A stretch of DNA of 24,012 nucleotides from Pseudomonadota bacterium (GCA_023399375.1 JAEWPX010000040.1:1-24012), one strand, 5' to 3'. Counted from the first letter of the stretch, positions 15,008 through 22,747 are shown. Notes: a model not told the origin generated them from the letters alone. Numbers and translations: made by a program.

Positions 15008-15057
15008 AGAAAAGCCCCTTTCGGGGTGGTCCAGGAGGGGCCCTCGGCCCCTCCTGG
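15008..15057 (-). terminator. Double-hairpin terminator of the SulP/phosphorelay operon
   Basis: A perfect 12-bp stem (15031-15042 with 15046-15057, 3-base loop) is followed on the minus strand by a second hairpin, CCCC-GAAA-GGGG (15026-15015), and then CTTTTCT. The second hairpin with its T-run is a compact intrinsic terminator, and the first stem strengthens it. It lies 52-100 bases past the last gene of the operon. Confidence 0.8.
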
Positions 15058-15108
15058 CCGCCGGAGGCATTTCTTCATTCTCTCTCCCCTCGCCCTCTTT
15101 CCCCCTCG

Positions 15109-15717
15109 TCACCACGTGAGCGTGAGCCGGCCCGGGACGACGTCCAAACTCGCGCCCTGGGCGGCGGCGAGCGCGCGCAACGGGTCGTCGTCGGCCAGAG
15201 CGGCGTCGGCGGCCATGCCGGAGACGGTGAGCGTCGGGCCGTCCGGGGCGTCGGCCGCGGCGACGGCAACGGCCTTGGCCGCGTCCGGGGCGTCCATGGC
15301 CCGTTCCAGGCACAGCGCGACGAGGCGGACGAGTGCGAAGGCGTCGCCCGGGGCCAGGGCGGCGCAGCCGGGCGTCGCACTCAGGGCCACCTGGCGCATG
15401 GCGGCGCGGCGCTGGCAGAGGGAGACGGCCAGGCAGGCGGCCTCGCCCAAGGGCAGGGGGCGGGGTTCGGGATCGGCGGTATGGGCGAAGCGGCTGACGT
15501 CCGTGAGGATGGCGTCGCCGCGGCAGACCTGTTTTTGCAGGCAGGCGGCCACGGCGGCGAGGCGGTCGGGATCGAGCGGCATGCCCCGGGCGGCCATGCA
15601 GGACAGGTCGCCGAGCAGCCCGGCCTGTTCGTTGATCACGGCCAGGACGTTTTTGAGCTCGTGGGACACGGCGGCGCAGACGCCGCCGAAAAAGGCCAGG
15701 GCATCGGAACCGGGCAT
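15109..15717 (-). CDS. Truncated histidine-kinase-like protein, possible histidine phosphotransferase
   Basis: This 202-residue cytoplasmic protein has an H-box, AVSHELKN (His19), followed by VINEQAGLL and a second helix ending in RFAHT, so it forms a DHp-like dimerisation hairpin. After that, the roughly 110 residues where an ATPase domain would lie contain no N, G1 or G2 boxes and are Ala-rich. There is no sensor or membrane segment. This architecture recalls ChpT and Spo0B, where a kinase-like fold has lost ATP binding and passes phosphate between receivers. The H-box segment resembles that of the membrane kinase two genes upstream (INEKAGL there, INEQAGL here), which suggests duplication and decay. 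AAGGAGG lies 5 bases before the ATG. It is the last gene of the operon, 46 bp after a stand-alone receiver that is an obvious partner. It could instead be a non-functional remnant. Confidence 0.7.
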   Translation of the reverse strand: MPGSDALAFFGGVCAAVSHELKNVLAVINEQAGLLGDLSCMAARGMPLDPDRLAAVAACLQKQVCRGDAILTDVSRFAHTADPEPRPLPLGEAACLAVSLCQRRAAMRQVALSATPGCAALAPGDAFALVRLVALCLERAMDAPDAAKAVAVAAADAPDGPTLTVSGMAADAALADDDPLRALAAAQGASLDVVPGRLTLTW

Positions 15718-15763
15718 GGCGTCCTCCTTGGAATCGTTGCGTTCCCTGGTGCGCGGGCGCGGC

Positions 15764-16126
15764 CTAGCCGCGTCCGGCGGCCAGGGCCGCTTCCACCGCG
15801 GCGATGAGCGCCTCGATGCGCACGGGTTTGACCAGGTAGCCGGCGGCTTCGGCGGAGCCGGCCCGGAAATCCTCCTCGGAGCCGTGGCCGGTCATGAAAA
15901 TAAAACGCATGCCGGGGCGCAGGCGCTGGAGCTTTTTTTTGAGGTCCAGACCGCTTAGGCCCGGCATTTTCATGTCGAGGACGGCCAGGTCGTAGGCGCT
16001 GGCGCGGACCTTGTCCGCGGCCGCGTCGCCGTCGGTCGCGTAGTCGGCCTCGATGCCGCGCAGGGCCAGGCGTTCGGCCAGGGCTGAAACCAGTTCCGCT
16101 TCGTCATCCACGAGCAGCAGGCGCAC
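15764..16126 (-). CDS. Stand-alone CheY-like receiver domain
   Basis: This 120-residue protein is a single receiver domain. The acidic pocket is Asp7-Asp8 (VDDE), the phosphoacceptor is Asp51 (LDMKMPG), and Thr79 (FMTGHGS) and Lys100 (VKPV) complete the active site. There is no output domain, so it signals by protein contact or works as a phosphate shuttle. It starts with GTG, overlapping the end of the kinase gene by 23 bp, with AAGGAG six bases ahead inside the kinase frame, so the two are translationally coupled. The upstream membrane kinase is the likely donor and the downstream H-box protein a possible acceptor. Confidence 0.9.
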   Translation of the reverse strand: MRLLLVDDEAELVSALAERLALRGIEADYATDGDAAADKVRASAYDLAVLDMKMPGLSGLDLKKKLQRLRPGMRFIFMTGHGSEEDFRAGSAEAAGYLVKPVRIEALIAAVEAALAAGRG

Positions 16127-17840
16127 CGTCGTCTCCTTTGGCCAGGGGGAAGGTCACGGTGAAGGTGGAACCGTGGCCGAGCTCGCTTTCCACGCCGAGC
16201 GTGCCGCCGAGTTCCTGGACCAGCCCGTACGTGATGGACAGGCCCAGTCCCGTGCCCCCTTTCTTCTTTTTGGTGGAAAAAAACGGTTCGAAGATCCGCT
16301 TGACGTCCGCGGCCGGAATGCCGCAGCCGTTGTCGGCCACGGACACGGCCACGTGCTGCGCATCAGGCGAGAACACGCGCACGCGCAGGCTGCCGCCGTC
16401 GTCCATGGCCTGGAAGGCGTTGTTGATGAGATTGAGCAGGATCTGTTGCAGCTTGCCCCGGTCGGACTCGATGTCCGGCACGGCCGGGTCGGCTGCGACC
16501 TCCACGCCGATGCGGCGGTACTCCGCCTCCTTGGTGAGGAAGCTCAGGACTTCCTCGGCGATCTTGCGCAGGTTGACCGCCTCGATGTGCACTTCCAGGT
16601 GGCGGGCGAAGGAGAGCAGGCGCTTGGTGATGGTGCCGGCGCGTTCCACCGAGGCCAGGATGGAGTCCACGAGTCCGGACAGGCGGTCGGGCGACGGCGG
16701 CTCCTTGGAAAAGCGGATGAGGTCCTGCATGAGCCCGGCCTTTTCGTTGATGATGGCCAGGGGGTTGTTGATCTCGTGGGCCACGCCCGCGGCCAGGCGG
16801 CCGATGGAGGCCATGCGGTTGGTGTGCTCCATCTGGTGCATGGTCTTGGCCCGGGTCTGGTCGGCGTGGAAGATTTTTTCCACCATGTAGGTGGCCACGC
16901 CGAGGATGACCACGAGGATGACCAGGATGCTCGCGCCGAGAAAACCGATGAGGTTGACGCGCATGGCGTACCAGGGGCGCATGAGTTCGGCCTGCCGCTT
17001 GACCACCATGAGCACCAACGGCGTGCGCTCGATGGAGGCGTAACCGACGATGAGACCGTCGTCGTCGGGGATTTCCCGGACCTCGGTGCGGTCGGCGCCC
17101 TCGGGCACGGCGATGCTTACGTGTTCGAACACCGAGCCGTGGGAGCGGGACACGGTCTGGAGGATGCCTTCGCGGTTGACGAGGAAGGCGTCGCCGCCGC
17201 CGGAGAGGTCGAGGCCGGCCAGGATGTCGTTGATGCGTTGGGTGTCGACCGAGGCGCGCAGCACGAACGCGCCGCCGTCCGGGTTTTCGCCGCGCACGGC
17301 GATGATCATGTGGGGCACGTTGCGAAAGCCCAGGAACACGTCGCTGATGTAGGAACCCGAGGCCATGGTCTTCTTGAACCATTCCTGGGAGGAATAGTCG
17401 ATGCCGAGCAGGTCGTAGGGGCCGTCGTAGGCGATCTGGCGGCCCGTGGCGTCGATGACGCCGAGGTCCATGAAGCCCCCGAAGGCGGCCTTGAGGTCGG
17501 CTAAAAGCGCGCCCAGGCGGCCCTTGACCGCGAGCTGGCGCGAGGACTCCTCACGCGCGGCGAAATTGAGCGCGGCCAGGCGTTCGTCCAGGAAATAGGA
17601 CAGGGTGCGCCGCGTGTTGGACGTGGTGATGGTGGTGCGGTGGAGGTTTTCCTGGGTGACGGCCTGTTTGGTGACGTTGAAGTCGATGACCGTCATGATG
17701 CAAAGGGGCGTGAGCGTCACGGCGGCGAGCAGCAGCACGGACAGCCGCCAGACGCGTCTGTAGTTGAACAGGCTGCGGTACGGGCCGCCGTCGGCGGCGC
17801 CGTTCCAGAATTCCGGTCGCAGGCGATCCATAATCCCCAT
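16104..17840 (-). CDS. Membrane-bound sensor histidine kinase with Cache-type periplasmic domain
   Basis: This 578-residue protein starts at an ATG with AAGGA eight bases ahead. The same frame stays open further upstream, but that part lies opposite another gene's coding frame. Membrane helices at about 32-52 and 294-318 bracket a periplasmic region of roughly 240 residues with the double-Cache pattern (DLGVIDATGRQIAY, then DAFLVNREGILQTVS). No clear HAMP domain follows, only a short linker. The kinase core has the H-box AHEINNP (His355), the N-box NLINNAF (Asn474), G1 DNGCGI (503-508) and G2 GTGLGL (529-534). It senses an external ligand and phosphorylates receivers. The operon supplies two: the receiver at its 3' end and the kinase-like/BON/receiver protein upstream. 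An anion or oxyanion signal is a guess based only on the SulP neighbour. Confidence 0.92.
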   Translation of the reverse strand: MGIMDRLRPEFWNGAADGGPYRSLFNYRRVWRLSVLLLAAVTLTPLCIMTVIDFNVTKQAVTQENLHRTTITTSNTRRTLSYFLDERLAALNFAAREESSRQLAVKGRLGALLADLKAAFGGFMDLGVIDATGRQIAYDGPYDLLGIDYSSQEWFKKTMASGSYISDVFLGFRNVPHMIIAVRGENPDGGAFVLRASVDTQRINDILAGLDLSGGGDAFLVNREGILQTVSRSHGSVFEHVSIAVPEGADRTEVREIPDDDGLIVGYASIERTPLVLMVVKRQAELMRPWYAMRVNLIGFLGASILVILVVILGVATYMVEKIFHADQTRAKTMHQMEHTNRMASIGRLAAGVAHEINNPLAIINEKAGLMQDLIRFSKEPPSPDRLSGLVDSILASVERAGTITKRLLSFARHLEVHIEAVNLRKIAEEVLSFLTKEAEYRRIGVEVAADPAVPDIESDRGKLQQILLNLINNAFQAMDDGGSLRVRVFSPDAQHVAVSVADNGCGIPAADVKRIFEPFFSTKKKKGGTGLGLSITYGLVQELGGTLGVESELGHGSTFTVTFPLAKGDDGAPAARG

Positions 17841-17868
17841 GACGGCAGTCCTTGTGGCCGGCCGGAGA

Positions 17869-17900
17869 GCGGCCGCCGGAACCGGGCATCCGGCGGCCGC
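17869..17900 (-). other. Strong hairpin between receiver-fusion gene and kinase gene
   Basis: GCGGCCGCCGG (17869-17879) pairs perfectly over 11 bp with CCGGCGGCCGC (17890-17900), with a 10-base loop, in the 137-bp gap between the two genes. No T-run follows on the minus strand. It may set the ratio of the upstream and downstream parts of the operon by RNA processing or partial termination. Confidence 0.45.
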
Positions 17901-17977
17901 CAGGGCGTCGTTGCGTTTCTCGTGCGGCGGCGTGGCCTCTTCGCGCCGCGCCCTGCCGTTTCGCTTCCCCTCGGACG

Positions 17978-19204
17978 TCAGGCCGTGGCCTTGCGGGCGC
18001 GGACCTTCTCGTTGGCCCGCTTGAGGGTGTCGCTCAGTTTTTCGATGTCCACGGGCTTTTGCAGGTAGGCGAACGCGCCCAGGCGCATGCACTCTTCCTG
18101 GTCGGCCTCGGAGCCGTGGCCGGTGAGGATGATGACCTCGACGTCGGGGCGTTCGGCCTTGGTGCGCTTGAGCACCTCCAGGCCGTCGATGCCCGGCATC
18201 TTGAGGTCGAGCACCATGACCTCGGGCTCGTCGTCGGCCATCATGCGCAGGGCGGATTCGCCGTCGAAGACCGCGTGGGAGCCGACCTCGCGCATGGACA
18301 GGCGCTCGGAAAGGGTCTGCACGAATTCGCGCTCGTCGTCCACGAGCAGGACCTTGGTCGGCATCTCGAAATCGGCGCGGCGGTAGATGTCGGTCTGGTA
18401 GTAGCCCTTGCCCACCTTGGTGACCACGTCGGAAACGCCTTCGAGCTTGCCGACGATGCCGCGCAGCTCGTTTTCCAGGCGGTCGAGGAGCAGCACTTTC
18501 TTGTTGATGGTCAGGATGACCACGCCGTCCTTGGCGGAAACGCCGACGTCGTGGCCCTTGCCCGTGACCACGGTCTCGACCCGGGCGGCGAGGAGGAAGT
18601 CGCGGACGCAGGCTTTCGAGGCGTCGGTGACGCGCACGGCGGGGTCGGCCAGGTGCTTGGCGATGAGCACGCCCGCCTCGTCCACGCCGGTCTTGTCCAT
18701 GGGCACGACCATGTCGTAGAGCGAGGGCGCCCAGGGGTCCTTGGAGCCGGCGGCCAGCGCCGTCCACAGGGAGGCGTCCTCGTCGGCGCGCTCCAGGCGC
18801 TGTTTGGCGTCGCGGTCGGCGAGCCCCGCCTCCTCGACGGCGACGGCGCGGCGGAAGGCGGCGTCGGCGATCAGGCACACGCGCAGCACGTGGGCGATTT
18901 CGCGCGGGGGCAGCAGGGCGCAGTAGCCGGCGAGGAGCAGGCGCTCCTCCTCGGCGAGCCTGGTCGCCAGGGCCAGGCGCAGCCAGGCCACGGCGCGCTG
19001 TTTCTCGTGGGTGAACTTGTTAAAGACCGAGGTCTTGGCGGAGAAGGCCTTGCCGATCTTGTCGGGGCCGAGCCCGGAGAGCTTGCCTGCTAAATCGGTA
19101 AGGTCGGCGTCGCGGACCACAGGCAGTCCGGTGGTCGTTTCCAGGGCCGCGATGACGGCGGCTTCCTTGCAGAACGCGCCGCTAAAAAGGGAGATGACGG
19201 ACAT
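17978..19204 (-). CDS. Cytidylate-kinase-like / BON-like / response-regulator receiver fusion
   Basis: This 408-residue protein has three parts. Residues 1-190 resemble the cytidylate-kinase-like family of P-loop proteins: the N-terminal strand plus SGAFCKE, an LADRDAKQRL lid-like segment, and SLYDMVVPMDKTGVDEA, which matches the family's late DLYDLVINT-type motif. The P-loop lacks a proper GxxGxGK[ST], so phosphoryl transfer to CMP is doubtful. Residues about 195-275 look like a BON domain (DGVVILTINKK..., GKLEGVSDVV). Residues 283-400 are a canonical receiver with Asp289-Asp290, phosphoacceptor Asp333, Thr361 and Lys383. The start has AAGGAG six bases ahead, 22 bp after the SulP gene. There is no DNA-binding domain, so the output is probably binding to a partner or a nucleotide. 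The cytidylate-kinase-like assignment is fairly confident; the BON call is tentative. Confidence 0.75.
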   Translation of the reverse strand: MSVISLFSGAFCKEAAVIAALETTTGLPVVRDADLTDLAGKLSGLGPDKIGKAFSAKTSVFNKFTHEKQRAVAWLRLALATRLAEEERLLLAGYCALLPPREIAHVLRVCLIADAAFRRAVAVEEAGLADRDAKQRLERADEDASLWTALAAGSKDPWAPSLYDMVVPMDKTGVDEAGVLIAKHLADPAVRVTDASKACVRDFLLAARVETVVTGKGHDVGVSAKDGVVILTINKKVLLLDRLENELRGIVGKLEGVSDVVTKVGKGYYQTDIYRRADFEMPTKVLLVDDEREFVQTLSERLSMREVGSHAVFDGESALRMMADDEPEVMVLDLKMPGIDGLEVLKRTKAERPDVEVIILTGHGSEADQEECMRLGAFAYLQKPVDIEKLSDTLKRANEKVRARKATA

Positions 19205-19226
19205 GGATCGCTCCTTGTGATCGTGC

Positions 19227-21356
19227 TTACGCGCCGGGCAGGCGGCAGACGCTGGTCAGGGGGCAGCTTTCCCCCGGGGTATGCCAGGAGTCCTTGTGCA
19301 CGGCGCAAAGCGCCTGGCCCAGATCCGGATAGAGATGGTCCTCGCCGATATGCTCCAGAAGGTGGGTCCGCTTCATGACGTCCATGACGGATTCCTTCAC
19401 GCCGCAAAGGGAGATGTCAAGACCGGCGCTGCGCACGCGGTCCACGAGCAGGGACAGCGCTTCCTCGCCCGAGGCGTCCATGTCGTTGATGCCGTCGGCG
19501 GCCAGGATGATGTGCTTGAGCTTTTTCCCGGTCTGCATGCGCTCGGTGATCTGGTCTTCGAGAAAGCTCGCGTTGGCGAAAAAGAGCGTGCCGTCGAAGC
19601 GCACCACGGCCACGAACGGGCACTCGGCGAGCTTGAAGACCGAGGCGTCGCGGTAGGCGCTGTCCTCGGTGAGCGACAGCGAGGCCACGCGCGGGCGCAT
19701 GCTCTTGTACAGGAACACGAGCAGCGAAAGCGTCACGCCGATCATGATGCCCTTGTCCAGGTGCGGGGCGAAGGCCAGCGTGGCGACGAAGGTGATGATG
19801 GAGATCGCCCCGTCGTACCACTGCGCCTTCCAGGCGTGGATGAAGCCCGTGGCGTTTAGAAGGCCGATGACCGCCATCATGATGACCGCGGCGAGCACGC
19901 TTTGCGGCAGGTTGTAGAGCAGCGGCGTAAAGAAGAACAGGGCGATGACCACGGTCGCGCTGGTGAACACCGAAGAAAAGCCGGTGACCGCGCCGGCCTG
20001 CAGGTTGACGGCGGAGCGGGAGAACGAGCCAGAGGCCGGGTAGCTCTTGCCCACCGCGCCCAGGATGTTGGCCAGGCCCTGGCCGATGAGTTCCTGGTTG
20101 GGGTCCAGGCGCTGGCCGGTCTTGGCGGCCATGGCCTTGGCGATGGAGATGGCTTCCATGAAGCCCAGCAGCGAAATGATGGCCGCGAAGGGCAGAAGCC
20201 GGAGCATGGCCTTGATGTCGAGCGTGGGGATGGTGAACGACGGCAGGCCCGAGGGCACGACGCCGACGACCTGGCCGCCGCCGATCAGCAGCAGTTTGTC
20301 GGTCTTGAGCGGGCTGTTGCCCACGCGCAGGATCCAGGTGCGGCCGTCGGTCTTGGCGTCGGCCGGCGCCGCGCCTTTCTCGTAAAAGGCCAGGCCGCCG
20401 TCGGCTCCGGTCACGCCCGTGAGCAGATAGGCGCGCAGTTTGGCCCGGTAGAGGCCGGCCTCCCGCTGGGCGGCGTTTTTTTCCAGGTCGAGCAGGGCCA
20501 GGTCGTGTTCCACGGCGAGAATGGCCGAGGGATCGCCCGAAGCCTTGGCCGCGTCCTCGCGCGGGGTCAGAGCCGCGCGCTTGGCCGCGATTTCCGGCAG
20601 GGCCGACGCCGCCTTGTTGAAGGCCGCGACGTCGGCCGCGACCTGGGGCGAGCTGATGGCGGCAAGGTTTACGGTGGCGTTGTGCTCGAAGCCGATGGCC
20701 CAGGAGACGAGCGTGGTGAGCACGACCGCCACGAGCACGTTGGGGATGCGCGGGTTGAGCTTTTTGAGCCCGAACATGATGGCGAAGGCCGCCGCGCCCA
20801 TGATGAAGGTCGGCCAGTGCGTGTGGTGCCAGGCCGCGGCCACGACGCGGCCGATGGTTTCATAGTAGTGTTCGGCGTCGTCCACGGACACGCCGAACAT
20901 CTTGGACAGCTGGGAGGAGGCGATGATCAGCGCGCCGGCGTTGGTGAAGCCGTTGACCACGGGGTGGGACAGGAAGTTGACCACGAGCCCCAGGCGCAGC
21001 ACGCCGAGCAGGAACTGGAAGACGCCGACGAGCAGCGCGAGCAGGATGGCGTAGGCGATGTAGCCCTCCGACCCGGCCGTGGCCAGGGGAGCCAGCGACG
21101 CCGAGGTCATGAGCGACACGACGGCTACGGGGCCGGTCGCGAGCTGCCGGCTCGAACCGAACAACGCGGCCACCAGCGGCGGCAGAAACGACGCGTACAG
21201 GCCGTAGTACGGCGGCATGCCGGCCAACTGGGCGTAGGCCATGGATTGGGGGATGAGCACGAGGGCCACGGTCAGGCCGGCGATGGCGTCGGCGCGCAGC
21301 TTGGCCATGTCGTAGCCCGAAAACCAGCCGAGGAAGGGGAAGATTCGTAGCAGCAT
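19227..21356 (-). CDS. SulP-family anion transporter with STAS domain and soluble insertion
   Basis: This 709-residue inner-membrane protein is longer than typical bacterial SulP proteins (about 500-600). It has the SulP signatures VALVLIPQSMAYAQLAGMPP (30-49) and YGLYASFLPP, the FTNAGALI helix, the VVPSGLPSF segment (365-373) and the SYPASGSFSRSAVN block (438-451). Residues about 575-690 are a STAS domain with DMDASG (625-630), the position of the conserved regulatory serine in anti-sigma-antagonist-like domains. An extra, partly coiled-coil segment (about 224-365, Ala/Lys/Glu-rich) is inserted before VVPSGLPSF. The extreme C-terminus has an odd CPLTSVC. Sulfate is the obvious substrate in a sulfate reducer, but SulP proteins also carry bicarbonate and other anions. 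The ATG overlaps the TetR stop (TGATG), GGGAG lies six bases ahead, and the gene heads into a phosphorelay. Confidence 0.92.
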   Translation of the reverse strand: MLLRIFPFLGWFSGYDMAKLRADAIAGLTVALVLIPQSMAYAQLAGMPPYYGLYASFLPPLVAALFGSSRQLATGPVAVVSLMTSASLAPLATAGSEGYIAYAILLALLVGVFQFLLGVLRLGLVVNFLSHPVVNGFTNAGALIIASSQLSKMFGVSVDDAEHYYETIGRVVAAAWHHTHWPTFIMGAAAFAIMFGLKKLNPRIPNVLVAVVLTTLVSWAIGFEHNATVNLAAISSPQVAADVAAFNKAASALPEIAAKRAALTPREDAAKASGDPSAILAVEHDLALLDLEKNAAQREAGLYRAKLRAYLLTGVTGADGGLAFYEKGAAPADAKTDGRTWILRVGNSPLKTDKLLLIGGGQVVGVVPSGLPSFTIPTLDIKAMLRLLPFAAIISLLGFMEAISIAKAMAAKTGQRLDPNQELIGQGLANILGAVGKSYPASGSFSRSAVNLQAGAVTGFSSVFTSATVVIALFFFTPLLYNLPQSVLAAVIMMAVIGLLNATGFIHAWKAQWYDGAISIITFVATLAFAPHLDKGIMIGVTLSLLVFLYKSMRPRVASLSLTEDSAYRDASVFKLAECPFVAVVRFDGTLFFANASFLEDQITERMQTGKKLKHIILAADGINDMDASGEEALSLLVDRVRSAGLDISLCGVKESVMDVMKRTHLLEHIGEDHLYPDLGQALCAVHKDSWHTPGESCPLTSVCRLPGA

Positions 21357-21952
21357 CAGCGACTCCCGTCACATGGTTTGGCCAGCATCCTGCGGCAGGA
21401 TGCGATCAGCTCGTCGTAGAGCGCCCCGGCGTCGTAGAGGTTGCAGGTTTTGAGGCGCAACAGGCCGTCCACCATGGCGAACAGGATCATGGCCGTCTCC
21501 CGGGGCGGAAACGCGCCCATGGAACCGTCCGCCTGGCCGGCCCGGACCACCCGCTCGAAGATGTCGGTCAGGCAGCTGTAAATGGCCGCCAGGTGGGACC
21601 GGCATTCGGGGTTGTCCTCGGCCAGCTGGTGTGGGAACTGTCGCTGGAGCAGGGTGAACTCGTGCTCCATGACGCCTGCCAGATGAAAATAATGCGCGAC
21701 CGCCTCTTCCATCATCTCCAGGCCCGAGGCGAACGTGCGCCCGGTGAAGGCGGCGTCGTACTCGGTGAGGATCTGCGTCTTGGCGTGCTCGAGGATGGCG
21801 ATGAGCAGGCCTTCCTTGCTCTTGAAATGATAGAAGATCGTGCCTTCGGCCGTTCCGGTGACCTTGCAGATGTCCTGCATGGTGGTCTCCTGGAACCCCT
21901 TGTGGGCGAAGAGCACGGTGGCGGCGTAGCGTATGGCTTCTTTTCGCGTCAT
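21356..21952 (-). CDS. TetR-family transcriptional regulator
   Basis: This 198-residue protein has the TetR N-terminal helix-turn-helix at about 8-55: FAHKGFQETTMQDI, then the recognition segment GTAEGTIFYHFKSKEGL. The rest is an all-helical ligand or dimer domain (about 60-190). It is the first gene of the SulP operon, its stop overlaps the SulP start by one base, and an 18-bp palindrome lies 18 bp before its start. Autorepression of the whole operon, relieved by a small ligand, is the simplest model. The ligand cannot be guessed. The ribosome site (GCGGGA) is weak, in keeping with low regulator levels. Confidence 0.92.
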   Translation of the reverse strand: MTRKEAIRYAATVLFAHKGFQETTMQDICKVTGTAEGTIFYHFKSKEGLLIAILEHAKTQILTEYDAAFTGRTFASGLEMMEEAVAHYFHLAGVMEHEFTLLQRQFPHQLAEDNPECRSHLAAIYSCLTDIFERVVRAGQADGSMGAFPPRETAMILFAMVDGLLRLKTCNLYDAGALYDELIASCRRMLAKPCDGSR

Positions 21953-21970
21953 GTGAAGTCCCGCACAATT

Positions 21971-21988
21971 CGACTGAGTACTCAGTCG
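21971..21988. promoter_or_regulatory. 18-bp perfect palindrome, probable TetR operator
   Basis: CGACTGAGTACTCAGTCG is a perfect 18-bp palindrome with a GAGTACTC core, located 19-36 bases upstream of the TetR start codon. Size, symmetry and position are typical of an autoregulatory TetR-family site overlapping the promoter. No equally good copy was noticed elsewhere in the window. Confidence 0.8.
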
Positions 21989-22181
21989 GTTTTTCTTTAG
22001 GCCGGGTCCGCGTCCCTGTCAAGAAGCCGGGGCGGATTTGTGACGGGACGGCGCAATGAAGGCGCAACCTGCCGTGGCGACAGGAGAAAGTATTCGTCGC
22101 CACAAGCTGCCGCGCGCGGCGCGCCGCAAGGGCGGGGCTGCCCGCGGGCGTTTTGCGCCAGCAAACGGGTCTGGCGGCGCG
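21989..22181. other. Divergent intergenic region upstream of the Rrf2 gene
   Basis: This stretch separates the divergent TetR and Rrf2 genes. It includes a T/A-rich pocket next to the TetR palindrome and a GC-rich part with short inverted repeats around 22110-22150. No open frame with a ribosome site and protein-like composition was found. Confidence 0.4.
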
Positions 22182-22210
22182 TTGACGCCGCCATCCGATT
22201 TTTCTACCTT
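22182..22210 (+). promoter_or_regulatory. Candidate sigma-70 promoter of the Rrf2 gene
   Basis: TTGACG (22182-22187, 5/6 match) and TACCTT (22205-22210, 3/6) are spaced by 17 bp, about 70 bases before the start codon. The short inverted repeat CTAC-N7-GTAG (22204-22218) overlaps the -10 and could take part in autoregulation. Confidence 0.45.
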
Positions 22211-22278
22211 CTTCGTAGGGATGCCCTCCCCGTGCGGCGGCCGTCAGCCGCACACCTGCCAGCCAGGAGGCCGCGGTC

Positions 22279-22722
22279 ATGAAGCTCACCACGCGAAGCC
22301 GCTACGGAACCCGGATGATCCTCGACATGGCCCTGCATGGGCAAGACGGCCCCGTGCGCATCAAGGACATCGCCGAACGCCAGGGCGTGTCCATCAAATA
22401 CCTGGAAAAACTCGTGCGCGAGCTCAAGCAGGCCGGGTTCGTGCGCAGCCGCCGCGGGCCGCGCGGCGGCCACGAGCTGGCCATGCCCCTGGAAGCGGTC
22501 ACGGTGGGGGACATCGTGCGCACGCTCGAGGGCGAGCTGTCGCTGGTCGAGTGCGACGCCGATCCCGGCCGCGTCTGCCCGCGTCTGGCCGACTGCCTCA
22601 CGCGCGATGTATGGGCCGAGGCGTCCCGGGCCATGCACAAGGCTCTGGACGCCATCTCCCTGGCCGACCTCGTGGCCCGGGCCGCCACGCCCCCGCGCAA
22701 GGGCAACGGCGGATGTCCGTGA
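22279..22722 (+). CDS. Rrf2-family transcriptional regulator with cysteine cluster
   Basis: This 147-residue protein is a typical Rrf2/IscR-length winged helix regulator. The N-terminus MKLTTRSRYGTRMILDMA, the HTH segment IAERQGVSIKYLEKLVREL (about 31-49) and the wing GFVRSRRGPRGGHEL are diagnostic. Three cysteines, Cys92, Cys100 and Cys106, lie where IscR and relatives bind a [2Fe-2S] cluster, with CX7CX5C spacing rather than the CX5CX5C of E. coli IscR. A fourth Cys is near the C-terminus. It may therefore sense redox state, iron-sulfur status or nitric oxide. AGGAGG lies eight bases before the ATG. The neighbouring genes do not include iron-sulfur assembly proteins, so it is not a plain isc-operon IscR. 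The following gene on the same strand starts 75 bp downstream with its own candidate promoter. Confidence 0.92.
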   Translation: MKLTTRSRYGTRMILDMALHGQDGPVRIKDIAERQGVSIKYLEKLVRELKQAGFVRSRRGPRGGHELAMPLEAVTVGDIVRTLEGELSLVECDADPGRVCPRLADCLTRDVWAEASRAMHKALDAISLADLVARAATPPRKGNGGCP

Positions 22723-22747
22723 ATTGTGCTTGAACGCGGCCCGCATT

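Noticed and set aside
17841..18878. N-terminal extension of the histidine kinase frame
   Set aside because: It is an out-of-frame reading of the receiver-fusion gene; the ATG at 17840 has a ribosome site and begins a normal membrane kinase.
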